This document shows positions 48,893 to 56,906 of a stretch of 64,000 nucleotides of DNA, piece by piece. The notes beneath the pieces are model-generated. The model made no database searches. It saw nothing but the letters and a program-made list of their open reading frames with translations, and was not told the DNA's origin. Origin of the DNA: Flavobacteriaceae bacterium. Lineage in GTDB: Bacteria > Bacteroidota > Bacteroidia > Flavobacteriales > Flavobacteriaceae. The DNA lies in contig JAIPBH010000001.1 in NCBI GenBank assembly GCA_021739635.1, forward strand, positions 355,209 through 419,208, written 5' to 3'. Positions within the stretch are counted from its first letter, which is position 1. Each line of letters begins with the position of its first letter. Position numbers and translations under genes: made by a program.

Positions 48893-49455
48893 TGATGAAT
48901 CAGCTTATAGAGTACGATAAAAGTTTATTTGTTTTTTTAAATAATCTAGGTTCTCCAACTTGGGATAATTTTTGGTTAACTGTTACTAATACCTATACTT
49001 TTATTCCTCTTTATGCCATCTTGTTGTTTTTAATTTATAAAAAATTTGGATTAAAATCACTTTTAATTTTTGTGGTTATTATTGCATTAATGATAACATT
49101 TACAGACCAAGTAACGAATCTTTTTAAGCGAACTTTTGAAAGACCAAGACCTTGTGGAGAAGAAAGTTTAATGGGCCAAATACGGTTTATTGCTGTACGT
49201 TGTGGAAAATATGGGTTTTTCTCAGGGCACTCTTCAAACTCAATGGCTGCAGCTGTTTTTGCAGGTTTAACATTAAAACCGTATTATAAAAATCTTATTT
49301 TTATATTACTTTTTTGGAGTGCTATTGTTGCCTACAGCAGAATATATGTTGGAGTTCATTATCCTTTAGATATTATTTGCGGATTGACTTTTGGCGCATT
49401 ATCTGGTTATGGGTTTTATAAACTAGGTAAGTTTATGATGACTAAGTATGTTTAG
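48892..49455 (+). CDS. PAP2-family membrane phosphatase
   Basis: The 187-residue membrane protein has the three PAP2 motifs: KRTFERPRP (KxxxxxxRP-like), FSGHSSNS (PSGH-type) with the catalytic histidine, and SRIYVGVHYPLDIICG (SRxxxxxHxxxD). Several membrane helices surround them. Such enzymes dephosphorylate undecaprenyl pyrophosphate, phosphatidate or phosphatidylglycerol phosphate at the inner membrane. Its start overlaps the stop of the small gene before it (TAATG). It ends 20 bases from a convergent lipid-kinase gene, which makes a lipid substrate attractive, though only by context. Confidence 0.92.
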   Translation: MMNQLIEYDKSLFVFLNNLGSPTWDNFWLTVTNTYTFIPLYAILLFLIYKKFGLKSLLIFVVIIALMITFTDQVTNLFKRTFERPRPCGEESLMGQIRFIAVRCGKYGFFSGHSSNSMAAAVFAGLTLKPYYKNLIFILLFWSAIVAYSRIYVGVHYPLDIICGLTFGALSGYGFYKLGKFMMTKYV

Positions 49456-49475
49456 TTTAATATTGTTTTAAAACC

Positions 49476-50357
49476 TTAACAAATAATATTCAAAGTTTTT
49501 TCTAGTATTGATAAATTGATTTCATTAGATTCAATTAAACGATATTCACCGTCAATTTGCATTTTAAAAAGATTAAAATCTTTGCGCGAAAGTATCATGC
49601 TTTTGGTTTGAAAACTTTTTACTTCTTTGAGGAGTTGGTGTCTTTTGAAAATCATTAAAATACTAAATAAAATAATTTTAAAAGCATTAAGTTGTGATAC
49701 AATCATGACGTCAAGCAAACCATCTTCTAATGAAGCTTTTGGTGTTAAACTAACTTTATAGCCTAATTCATTTGAATTTGAAATAAAAATCATAAATGGT
49801 TTAACTTTGAAAGCCTCACCATTAATTTGAACATCAACCTTACGAGTATCATTTATATTTTTAAAAGATTTAATGACAGCTTTTACATAACTAAATAGTT
49901 TTCTGTTATTGGATTCTTCATAATGTTTAATAACATACGCATCAAAACCAACACCAGTATTACTAAAAAAATACCTATCATTTAAACAGCCAACATCAAT
50001 TTTTTTAACCTCTTGGGTTTTTATAATTTCAATAGCTTTTTTTATGTTTTTTGGTATTTTAAGGTTGGATGCTAAACCGTTTCCTGAACCTAAAGGGATA
50101 ATTCCTAACATAATAGATGTTCCTATAATACAGGAGGCTACTTCATTTACAGTACCATCGCCACCACATGCAACTATGATATGTGCGTTTTCTTTTATGG
50201 ATTCCTGTGTTAATTCTGTAGTGTGGTTTTTGTAAACCGAAAACTTAACGGCTATGACGTAGCTATCTTTATCAAAAAAACCTTGAAGGAACTTTTGGTT
50301 GATTTTATGGTTTCCTGAACCAGCTATTGGGTTTATTATAAAATGTATATGTGTCAA
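49476..50357 (-). CDS. Diacylglycerol kinase catalytic-domain (YegS/DgkB-type) lipid kinase
   Basis: The 293-residue protein has the DAGK catalytic fold: INPIAGSGN at the N-terminus, the nucleotide-binding CGGDGTVNEVA, and PLGSGNGLASNL. The C-terminal beta-rich domain contains EDGLLDVMIV and KMQIDGEYR, also usual. Such enzymes phosphorylate diacylglycerol, ceramide or related lipids. It lies 5 bases after an LtaS-like gene on the same strand. In Gram-positive bacteria DgkB recycles the diacylglycerol released by LtaS; the pairing here suggests a similar recycling, which is inference. Confidence 0.9.
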   Translation of the reverse strand: MTHIHFIINPIAGSGNHKINQKFLQGFFDKDSYVIAVKFSVYKNHTTELTQESIKENAHIIVACGGDGTVNEVASCIIGTSIMLGIIPLGSGNGLASNLKIPKNIKKAIEIIKTQEVKKIDVGCLNDRYFFSNTGVGFDAYVIKHYEESNNRKLFSYVKAVIKSFKNINDTRKVDVQINGEAFKVKPFMIFISNSNELGYKVSLTPKASLEDGLLDVMIVSQLNAFKIILFSILMIFKRHQLLKEVKSFQTKSMILSRKDFNLFKMQIDGEYRLIESNEINLSILEKTLNIIC

Positions 50358-50362
50358 TAGTC

Positions 50363-52336
50363 TTATTTTATTTTAAGGCCTTCATTTCTATATAAATAAT
50401 CTGCTACTTGATAATATGAAATTGTTTTATTTAAAAAATTACTTTCAAGCGGTATTTCTTTCAAACTGTTATCATTTTTATTCCATTTGTAAAAATCATA
50501 GTCATTTTGTTCATTTAAAACCATTAGTTTATTATCTTTTAATAGCCCAAGTTTTCTGTAATTTCCTATAAAAGCACGTTCATCTTCCGGATTCATTTTT
50601 AAAATATTTTTTCCAAATAGATTAGTTGTATAATCCCAGTTAAGCAAGCTAAAAATTGTTGGAAATAAATCAATTTGAGAACATAATTTATCAATTTTTT
50701 GAGGTGCTATATTTTTTGCGTTAAAAATAATAGCTGGTATATGATAATTTTGAACATCTAATTCCCATTTCCCAGCACTGCTTGCACAATGATCAGACAT
50801 GATAACAAAAATAGTATTTTCAAACCATGGTTTTGACTTAGCCTTTTTTATAAAATCACCAATAGCATAATCAGTATATTTCACAGCACCATTTCTTCCT
50901 GATCCAGATGGAATGTCTATTCTTTCTTCAGGATATGTATATGGTCTATGGTTTGAAGTTGTCATGATAAAATCAAAAAAAGGAGTGTCTTCATTAAAAG
51001 TTTTATCAGCTTCTTTAATTACTTTATTATAAATATCTTCATCACAAACTCCCCAGGCATTTTCTAAAGTAACTTCATCATCTTCTATATTTGTTCGTTT
51101 TGTTTTGATGCCGCTATCCAATAAAAAACCACGTCCTCTGTCAACAATATTAAAACCATTACCTCCAAAATAATTATTCATATTGTCAAAATAGCCGTCA
51201 CCACCATAAAAAAAGTTTCTTTCGTAGCCTTTTTGTTTAAATATTTCACCAATAGTAAATAAATCCTGATTATTTTTTCGCTTAACAATACTTCTTCCAG
51301 GTGTTGGTGGGATAGATAAAGTAATAGCTTCCATTCCTCTTACAGTTCTTGTTCCTGTTGCAAAAAGGTTATTAAAAAATAAGCTATTGTTAGCTAAAGA
51401 GTCTAAATTTGGTGTGATATTTAAGTCGCTCCCTAAAGAGTTTAAAAATTTACCGCTTAAACTTTCAATACAGATAAATATGATGTTTGGTGTTTTAGGT
51501 TGGTTTAATGAATCTGAATTTATTTCAGTTCTTAAGATTTCATTTTTATCTGGATTTACAAAATGCTCGTTATTTTTACTATAATCATTTTTTACTATTG
51601 CAAAAGCTTTTTGCTCATCAATAGTTTTATAAAATTTAACATAAGGTAATTCATTATTTCTAAAAGCAGCAAAAAATGAGTAAATACCAGTTTTAGAAAG
51701 TTCGTTGTTGTATCTGTTATTAAATTGTTCAGAATCTTGGTTTTGGATAAATAAAGAAAAAATTGAAACTATTACCGCTATAATAAAAGTTGAAACTAAC
51801 TTATCTTTAAATGGTGTATTGGCTTTAAATGTTTTTTTGAATGCGCCTCTTTTTTTAGTTATAAAAAAGAGCACTAAAAAAGCAACCAATATGATACCAA
51901 GAAGTAATGGAATAGGGTAAGATTCATTAATGTTTTTTACAACTTCATTGGTATATATTAAGTAATCTACAGCAATAAAGTTGAATCTGCGTTTAAATTC
52001 TTCCCAAAAAGTTATTTCAGCAAAAAACGAAAAAACAAAAATGATAATACCTAAAGAGTATGCAAAATAGGTTATTATTTTGTCTAGAAGACTTCCACTA
52101 AACTTACTTGGAAAAAATAGCAGGTAAATGGAGTATGGCAACGCAAAGAATGATATGGTACCTAAATCAAATATAAAACCAATTAGAAAAGTAAAGATTA
52201 AATTAAATACTGAAGTATCAGTTTCTGAAAAATTCCAAATTAAAAATACCAATCTAATACAAAAAGAAAGAACAAGAAAAATTATAGTAAATGTTTTGAG
52301 TAATGAAAATCTACTTGGAAATAATTTGTTCCACAT
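50363..52336 (-). CDS. LtaS-like membrane sulfatase/phosphoglycerol transferase
   Basis: The 657-residue protein has about five N-terminal membrane helices (to about residue 195) and a large periplasmic alkaline-phosphatase-superfamily domain. Visible motifs are NIIFICIESLSGKF with the first metal-binding Glu, the likely nucleophile threonine in ATGTRTVRGMEA (about residue 328), and a later VIMSDHCA metal-binding segment. This is the plan of lipoteichoic acid synthase and of phosphoglycerol/phosphoethanolamine transferases. Flavobacteria have no lipoteichoic acid, so the acceptor is unknown; membrane-derived glycans or lipid A-like lipids are possible. It forms a two-gene operon with the lipid kinase. 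Confidence 0.87.
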   Translation of the reverse strand: MWNKLFPSRFSLLKTFTIIFLVLSFCIRLVFLIWNFSETDTSVFNLIFTFLIGFIFDLGTISFFALPYSIYLLFFPSKFSGSLLDKIITYFAYSLGIIIFVFSFFAEITFWEEFKRRFNFIAVDYLIYTNEVVKNINESYPIPLLLGIILVAFLVLFFITKKRGAFKKTFKANTPFKDKLVSTFIIAVIVSIFSLFIQNQDSEQFNNRYNNELSKTGIYSFFAAFRNNELPYVKFYKTIDEQKAFAIVKNDYSKNNEHFVNPDKNEILRTEINSDSLNQPKTPNIIFICIESLSGKFLNSLGSDLNITPNLDSLANNSLFFNNLFATGTRTVRGMEAITLSIPPTPGRSIVKRKNNQDLFTIGEIFKQKGYERNFFYGGDGYFDNMNNYFGGNGFNIVDRGRGFLLDSGIKTKRTNIEDDEVTLENAWGVCDEDIYNKVIKEADKTFNEDTPFFDFIMTTSNHRPYTYPEERIDIPSGSGRNGAVKYTDYAIGDFIKKAKSKPWFENTIFVIMSDHCASSAGKWELDVQNYHIPAIIFNAKNIAPQKIDKLCSQIDLFPTIFSLLNWDYTTNLFGKNILKMNPEDERAFIGNYRKLGLLKDNKLMVLNEQNDYDFYKWNKNDNSLKEIPLESNFLNKTISYYQVADYLYRNEGLKIK

Positions 52337-52424
52337 GGTTTAATTAGTTTATGATGCTTTTTGATTGCAAATGTAAGTTGAAAACTTAAATTAAAATAAG
52401 GAGACTTCTTAATATTGTCTTAAT

Positions 52425-52690
52425 TACTCTTTTTTGTTTGATTTATTTGCATAAGATAAGCAAGATTTAATCAAAGAATTGTTGTTTTAAATGGTCACTA
52501 TTTTAACTTTCAACTAAAGTGATGCTTCTACTTAAAGCTGTAATATTACCATTTAAAATATCTGTAACTAAATCGTTAATTTTAACTTGAGTTTTACGTT
52601 TTTTAATGGCTTAAATAGATTTTTCTTTGGTTATTTTTGATGAAGAAACTCCTTTTTTTTCTTGTAAGGCAGAAAATTTAGCGTTTTTTG
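52425..52690 (-). pseudogene. meaB: Decayed N-terminal remnant of meaB (methylmalonyl-CoA mutase-associated GTPase)
   Basis: On the minus strand downstream of the DUF2911 gene, translation gives pieces that match the N-terminal helical part of MeaB/ArgK: NAKFSALQEKKGV, then after a stop KRKTQVKINDLV, GNITALSRSITLVES, a second stop, NSDHLKQQ, and in a shifted frame LIKSCLSYAN. In intact MeaB these segments come in this order directly before the P-loop. Here there are two in-frame stops, one frameshift, and the GTPase domain is absent. The 379-base gap 52337-52715 thus holds a gene relic, with AT-rich leader sequence at its left end. Confidence 0.68.
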
Positions 52691-52715
52691 TCAAATTCTA
52701 TGTGTTTTACAATGA

Positions 52716-53288
52716 TTAATCAGGTTTATTAGTGGTATCTAAAGGCACTGCAATTTTAGTTTGATCCCAAGCCATAGTTAATTCTATATCACCAGTAGTA
52801 TTATCAAAACCTATTGTAAACTGCTCAACTACAGTTTTTAGCTTTTCAACGGGTACATCAATTTCAAGCAAATCATAGTTTGGATCCCACATAGGATTCA
52901 TTTCAGCATCAACACCCCAAGGATATTTTTTGGTATTAAACATGACTTGCCAAATACTGTCTTTAGGCACTGTCCAAATGGTGTATTCTCCAACAGGTAT
53001 GGTAAACCCTTTTATATATAAAGGCTGGTTAGTAGAGAAAGTAGTAGCTTCATTAGCTCCAGTTCTCCAAACTTTATTAAAAGGAACTAAGGCTCCAAAA
53101 ACGTCTCGACCTTTTTTATAGGGTCTGTTATAAGTAACTTTAAGTTTTAAATCATTGAATTTAAATTCAACAGTATCCTTGGGGCTCAATCGAGTTGCAA
53201 AAATGTTTTCAACAAAATAGGAATATAAAAAGAGACCTAAAGCAACAATTGATAAGATAATTAATAATCGTTTCAAAAACGTGTTCAT
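52716..53288 (-). CDS. DUF2911 family exported/anchored protein
   Basis: The 190-residue protein starts at ATG 53288 (a TTG two codons earlier is rejected) with a membrane segment LLIILSIVALGLFLYSYFV that could be a signal anchor. The rest is the DUF2911 domain, with LKVTYNRPYKKGRDVFGALVPFNKVWRTGANEATTF-type sequence and IPVGEYTIWTVPKDS. The family is common in Bacteroidota and of unknown function; the fold looks beta-rich. It lies upstream of the meaB relic on the same strand. Confidence 0.85.
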   Translation of the reverse strand: MNTFLKRLLIILSIVALGLFLYSYFVENIFATRLSPKDTVEFKFNDLKLKVTYNRPYKKGRDVFGALVPFNKVWRTGANEATTFSTNQPLYIKGFTIPVGEYTIWTVPKDSIWQVMFNTKKYPWGVDAEMNPMWDPNYDLLEIDVPVEKLKTVVEQFTIGFDNTTGDIELTMAWDQTKIAVPLDTTNKPD

Positions 53289-53461
53289 AAGCAATTTGAT
53301 ATTTTATTTATAAAGGTAAATTAAAATGATATATATGAAAAATACTTAACGCAGATTTATTAAATTTTGTATTATTTTAAAAAAATAAATTAATTTTTGC
53401 AACACTCGTTTTTTTTCATCGTCTTTTAAACGAACTAACTAAAACCAAAAGTAGATCTAGT

Positions 53462-54013
53462 ATGTTTCAAGTTGACATTATTGAGCAATGTAAACAAAAC
53501 AACCGAAAAGCACAATTGCAGTTATACAACCAGTACTGCGACGGGATGTATATTGTTGCTAAAAGGTTTTTAAAAGACGCTCATGATGCTGAAGATGTGG
53601 TGCAAGAAGCTTTTATTAAGGCTTTTACTAAACTACATCAATATAAAGCAGAGGTTACTTTTGGGTCTTGGTTAAAACGTATTGTCATTAATAAAAGTAT
53701 TGATTTCTTGAAATCTAAAAAACAACACTTGGTTGATTTAGAAGAGGTGCACCTTAAAGTTATTGATGCTGATGATGAAGACAAATGGTTAGTTGATGAT
53801 GCTATAACAATACAAGATGTAAAAAAAACTATTGAAGATTTACCCGATAAATATCAATATGTATTGATTTTATATTTAATTGAAGGCTATGATCATCAAG
53901 AAATAGCCGAAATTTTAAACATTTCAGAAATAGCATCCAGAACACAATTATCAAGAGGAAAAATTAAATTACAAGAACTGTTAACCCTTAAAAAAGATGG
54001 CACAAGATATTAG
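53462..54013 (+). CDS. ECF-type RNA polymerase sigma factor
   Basis: The 183-residue protein has both ECF sigma regions: sigma-2 with DAEDVVQEAFIKAF and LKRIVINKSIDFLKSKK, and sigma-4 with LPDKYQYVLILYLIEGYDHQEIAEILNISEIASRTQLSRGK. It lacks sigma-3 as expected. Its stop overlaps the start of the next gene by 17 bases, which is typical of a sigma factor with its regulator. A downstream secreted protein completes a three-gene operon. It likely answers a cell-envelope signal. Confidence 0.92.
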   Translation: MFQVDIIEQCKQNNRKAQLQLYNQYCDGMYIVAKRFLKDAHDAEDVVQEAFIKAFTKLHQYKAEVTFGSWLKRIVINKSIDFLKSKKQHLVDLEEVHLKVIDADDEDKWLVDDAITIQDVKKTIEDLPDKYQYVLILYLIEGYDHQEIAEILNISEIASRTQLSRGKIKLQELLTLKKDGTRY

Positions 54014-54581
54014 AGAGCTGTTTAAAAATGAACTAAAAGTAACTCATGAGCAGATGCCTGATAATCATCAAAGAAGGTTTCTTGAAAAGTTAAACGAATC
54101 ATTGCCAGTCAAAAAGAAAACAAATTTTAGTTGGTTGCAAATAGCAGCGAGTTTAATTGTTTTATTAGGCTTAAGTTTTGGTGCGATTAAATATTTTCAA
54201 ACATCAACTACTGTTGTGCCTACAAATAATGTTGCAGAAACAAAAACGGTGGAAACTAAAACATTAGGTGATGTATCTCCTGGGCTTAAAAAGGTTGAGG
54301 ATTATTATTTGGCAAGCATCAATTTAGAATTATCTAAAGTTAAATATACTCCAGAAACAAAGGATGTATTTGATGAATATCTTGAGCAAATAAATGTTTT
54401 AAACAAGGAATATGAAAATCTATCTGTTGAGTTAACCGAAAACGGACCAAGTGAATTAACAGTTAATGCCTTAATTGATAATTTAAAATATCGATTAAAT
54501 CTTTTATATCGATTAAGAGAACAGTTAAATGAATTAAACGCTTCAAGCGAAAAATCTGAAGAAGCGTCACAATCAATCTAA
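53997..54581 (+). CDS. Putative membrane anti-sigma factor
   Basis: The 194-residue protein overlaps the sigma factor gene by 17 bases. It has a short cytoplasmic N-terminus (about 40 residues), one membrane helix at about 43-63 (LQIAASLIVLLGLSFGAI), and a periplasmic coiled region. No zinc-binding anti-sigma motif (HxxxCxxC) is present. By position and topology it is the likely anti-sigma factor of the preceding gene; no sequence motif proves it. Confidence 0.68.
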   Translation: MAQDIRELFKNELKVTHEQMPDNHQRRFLEKLNESLPVKKKTNFSWLQIAASLIVLLGLSFGAIKYFQTSTTVVPTNNVAETKTVETKTLGDVSPGLKKVEDYYLASINLELSKVKYTPETKDVFDEYLEQINVLNKEYENLSVELTENGPSELTVNALIDNLKYRLNLLYRLREQLNELNASSEKSEEASQSI

Positions 54582-54591
54582 AAATCAAAAA

Positions 54592-56073
54592 ATGAAACGG
54601 TTAAAAATATTAAAATTAAGATTATTTACACTTGCTGTATGTATTTCAGGAAGTATATTGGCACAACAAAAAGTAACTAAAGTATCACAAACCATTAAAG
54701 TTGATAAAGATGTGACTATTGATTTAAATACCAGTTATTGTAATATAGTATTTGACACTTGGAATAAAGATTCAGTCGAAATTGAAGCTTATATTGAAGG
54801 TGAAGAACTTTCAAAAGAAGAACTCCAAGAAGCTTTAAAAGATTGGCAGGTTACTGTGAATGGAACAAACAGTTTAGTTACAATCTCAACAAAAAGTAAT
54901 TCTCCATATGCATGGGAATATACAGTTGCAGATGGCGAGTATGATGCCGTTAATGCAGTTTTACAGGAATTAAAATTTGAATTGGCTGATTTACCTGAAA
55001 TGCCAGACATGCCAAGGATGCCTGAAATGCCAAATATACCTGAATTACCAGAGTTACCAGAAGGTATCAGTAAAATGAACTTTGACTATGATGCTTACAA
55101 AAAAAATGGAGATGCATACATGGAACAATGGTCTAAAAATTTTGACAAAAATTTTGGAGAAGATTATGCTAAAAAAATGGAAGAATGGGGCGAAAAGTTT
55201 GGTAAAGAATGGGAAGAAAAATACGGAAAAGAAATGGAAGCATGGGGAGAGAAATTTGGCAAGGAATGGGAAGCTAAGTATGGAAAACAAATGGAAGAAT
55301 GGAGCGAACGTTTTGCTAAACAAATGGAAGAAAAATCCAAGCGAATTGAAGCACAAAGCGCCAGAATAGAAGAACGTGTTGCAGAAAGAAAAAAAATGGT
55401 TGCTGAAAGAGGTAAACAAGCAGATGAGCGTGCTAAATTAGCTGATGAAAGACGTGCAATGATTGATAAAATGATGAATAATAATAGTTCTAAAGTTAAA
55501 AAAACTATTAAAATTAAAATGCCAAAAGACGCTAAATTAAAAGTGAATGTAAGATATGGTGAATTAAAATTTGCATCAAATATTGATAATTTAAGAGCAG
55601 ATTTATCACATACAAAATTTATGGCAAACAGCATTAATGGAAGTAAAACTTCCATTAATGCTTCCTATTCGCCAATTTTTGTAACCAATTGGAAATTAGG
55701 AACTCTTAAATTAAACTATGTTAACAATGCAGAAATTGATAATGTAAATAGTTTAACATTAACATCAAATGCCTCAAATATTACTATAAAAAATTTAATA
55801 AATAGTGCTATGATAAATGGCAGTATTGGTGATTTAAAAGTCTTCAAAATAGATGATACTTTCACCAATTTAAACGTAACTCTAGAAAATAGTGATGCAT
55901 TTATAGCGCTTCCTAAAGTGGAATATAACTTGCAGTATAAAGGGAATAAATCACGTTTGGCTCATCCTAAAAAGATTAATAAAGAAAGTGTTTCAAGTTT
56001 TTCTACAGGTAATTTAAGTAACCCAAAAACAATTGTAGTAAATGCAAAATATAGTAATGTAACTATGCAATAG
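54592..56073 (+). CDS. Exported DUF4097-like beta-repeat protein with long charged helical insertion
   Basis: The 493-residue protein has a signal peptide (about 1-24, ending LAQ). Two beta-rich halves (about 25-120 and 310-493) resemble DUF4097/adhesin-type repeats, with lines such as LTLTSNASNITIKNLI. Between them is a strange insert: a proline-methionine run (PEMPDMPRMPEMPNIPELP), then tryptophan-bearing repeats of 19 residues (MEEWGEKFGKEWEEKYGKE) and a long charged helix. It lies 10 bases after the anti-sigma gene. The insert looks like a rod or coiled coil. Function is unknown; a substrate or sensor of the sigma system is inferred. Confidence 0.7.
   Translation: MKRLKILKLRLFTLAVCISGSILAQQKVTKVSQTIKVDKDVTIDLNTSYCNIVFDTWNKDSVEIEAYIEGEELSKEELQEALKDWQVTVNGTNSLVTISTKSNSPYAWEYTVADGEYDAVNAVLQELKFELADLPEMPDMPRMPEMPNIPELPELPEGISKMNFDYDAYKKNGDAYMEQWSKNFDKNFGEDYAKKMEEWGEKFGKEWEEKYGKEMEAWGEKFGKEWEAKYGKQMEEWSERFAKQMEEKSKRIEAQSARIEERVAERKKMVAERGKQADERAKLADERRAMIDKMMNNNSSKVKKTIKIKMPKDAKLKVNVRYGELKFASNIDNLRADLSHTKFMANSINGSKTSINASYSPIFVTNWKLGTLKLNYVNNAEIDNVNSLTLTSNASNITIKNLINSAMINGSIGDLKVFKIDDTFTNLNVTLENSDAFIALPKVEYNLQYKGNKSRLAHPKKINKESVSSFSTGNLSNPKTIVVNAKYSNVTMQ
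55177..55347 (+). repeat. Three 57-base direct repeats coding for 19-residue helical units
   Basis: Units start at 55177, 55234 and 55291. The first two encode nearly the same 19 residues; the third is degenerate. Each has two tryptophans or aromatics in a run of Glu and Lys. Confidence 0.75.
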
Positions 56074-56108
56074 TAGTTTTATTTACTTAGTTTATACTTC
56101 CCTTTTTC

Positions 56109-56142
56109 AATAGTCTAACTTTCTTCAAAAGACTATTTTTAA
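56109..56142 (+). terminator. Intrinsic terminator after the sigma-factor operon
   Basis: AATAGTCT (56109-56116) pairs with AGACTATT (56130-56137), followed by a T-run. Confidence 0.75.
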
Positions 56143-56166
56143 TATTACTTACATGAAATTTCTATT

Positions 56167-56188
56167 AGAGTTTTTAAAACTCTTTTTT
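56167..56188. terminator. Possible second terminator
   Basis: AGAGTTTT at 56167-56174 and AAAACTCT at 56176-56183 form a small stem followed by T's to 56188. It may back up the terminator before it. Confidence 0.45.
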
Positions 56189-56278
56189 GCTTTTTTCAAT
56201 TTTTCAGTATTTATTTTGTCGTTTGTTTTCAAAATGTGGCGAGTATGTAAAATTTCATGAAAAAAAGTTAATGACATT

Positions 56279-56310
56279 TTGACATTTTTATAATAATGGC
56301 AGTACTTTTG
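56279..56310 (+). promoter_or_regulatory. Promoter of grpE-dnaJ
   Basis: TTG at 56279-56281, a 21-base spacer and TACTTTTG at 56303-56310 fit the Bacteroidota promoter pattern, 38 bases before the grpE start. Confidence 0.6.
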
Positions 56311-56348
56311 CCAATTAACTTTTGTATTTGTAAAAATTGAATGAGATA

Positions 56349-56897
56349 ATGAGTAAAAAGGATAACCAAAAAGATATAGAAACAGAACAAGTTGATAAAG
56401 TTCAAAATGAAACGGTTGAAGTTGAACAACAATTAGCCGAAGAACAAACAATAGAAGAAAAATTGCAAGAAGAAATAAAGCAAGAAAAAGATAAATTTCT
56501 TAGGTTATTTGCTGAATTTGAAAATTATAAAAGACGTACTTCTAAAGAACGAATAGACCTTTTTAAGACTGCTAATGAAGATGTTATGAAAGCTTTGTTG
56601 CCAGTTTTAGATGATTTTGATAGAGCATACATAGAAATTTCAAAAACTAAAGAAACAGATCTTTTAAAAGGAGTAGAATTAATTAGCAATAAGTTAAAAA
56701 CAACTTTAGAGCAAAAAGGACTAACTGCATTAAAGGTTTCAAATGGTGATGTTTTTAATGCTGATAATCACGAAGCAATCACACAAATTCCTGCACCTTC
56801 AGCTGATTTAAAAGGAAAAATTATTGATGTTATTGAAAAAGGATATGCTTTAGGTGATAAAGTAATTCGTTTTCCTAAAGTTATTATCGGACAATAA
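56349..56897 (+). CDS. grpE: Nucleotide exchange factor GrpE
   Basis: GrpE releases ADP from DnaK. The 182-residue protein has an acidic N-terminal coiled coil (to about 65), the family segment FLRLFAEFENYKRRTSKERIDLF, and a C-terminal beta domain with the usual KGYALGDKVIRFPKVIIG. The ATG at 56349 gives MSKKDNQ; a TTG four codons earlier is less likely, and the ATG at 56341 is out of frame and meets a stop at once. dnaJ follows after 9 bases; dnaK is not in the window. Confidence 0.95.
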   Translation: MSKKDNQKDIETEQVDKVQNETVEVEQQLAEEQTIEEKLQEEIKQEKDKFLRLFAEFENYKRRTSKERIDLFKTANEDVMKALLPVLDDFDRAYIEISKTKETDLLKGVELISNKLKTTLEQKGLTALKVSNGDVFNADNHEAITQIPAPSADLKGKIIDVIEKGYALGDKVIRFPKVIIGQ

Positions 56898-56906
56898 GAC
56901 ACTTAC

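Noticed and set aside
55054-55655. Long open frames on the minus strand opposite the charged-repeat gene
   Set aside because: They arise because the plus-strand Glu/Lys/Met codons have few stop complements; the plus-strand frame has the signal peptide, spacing and operon context of a real gene.
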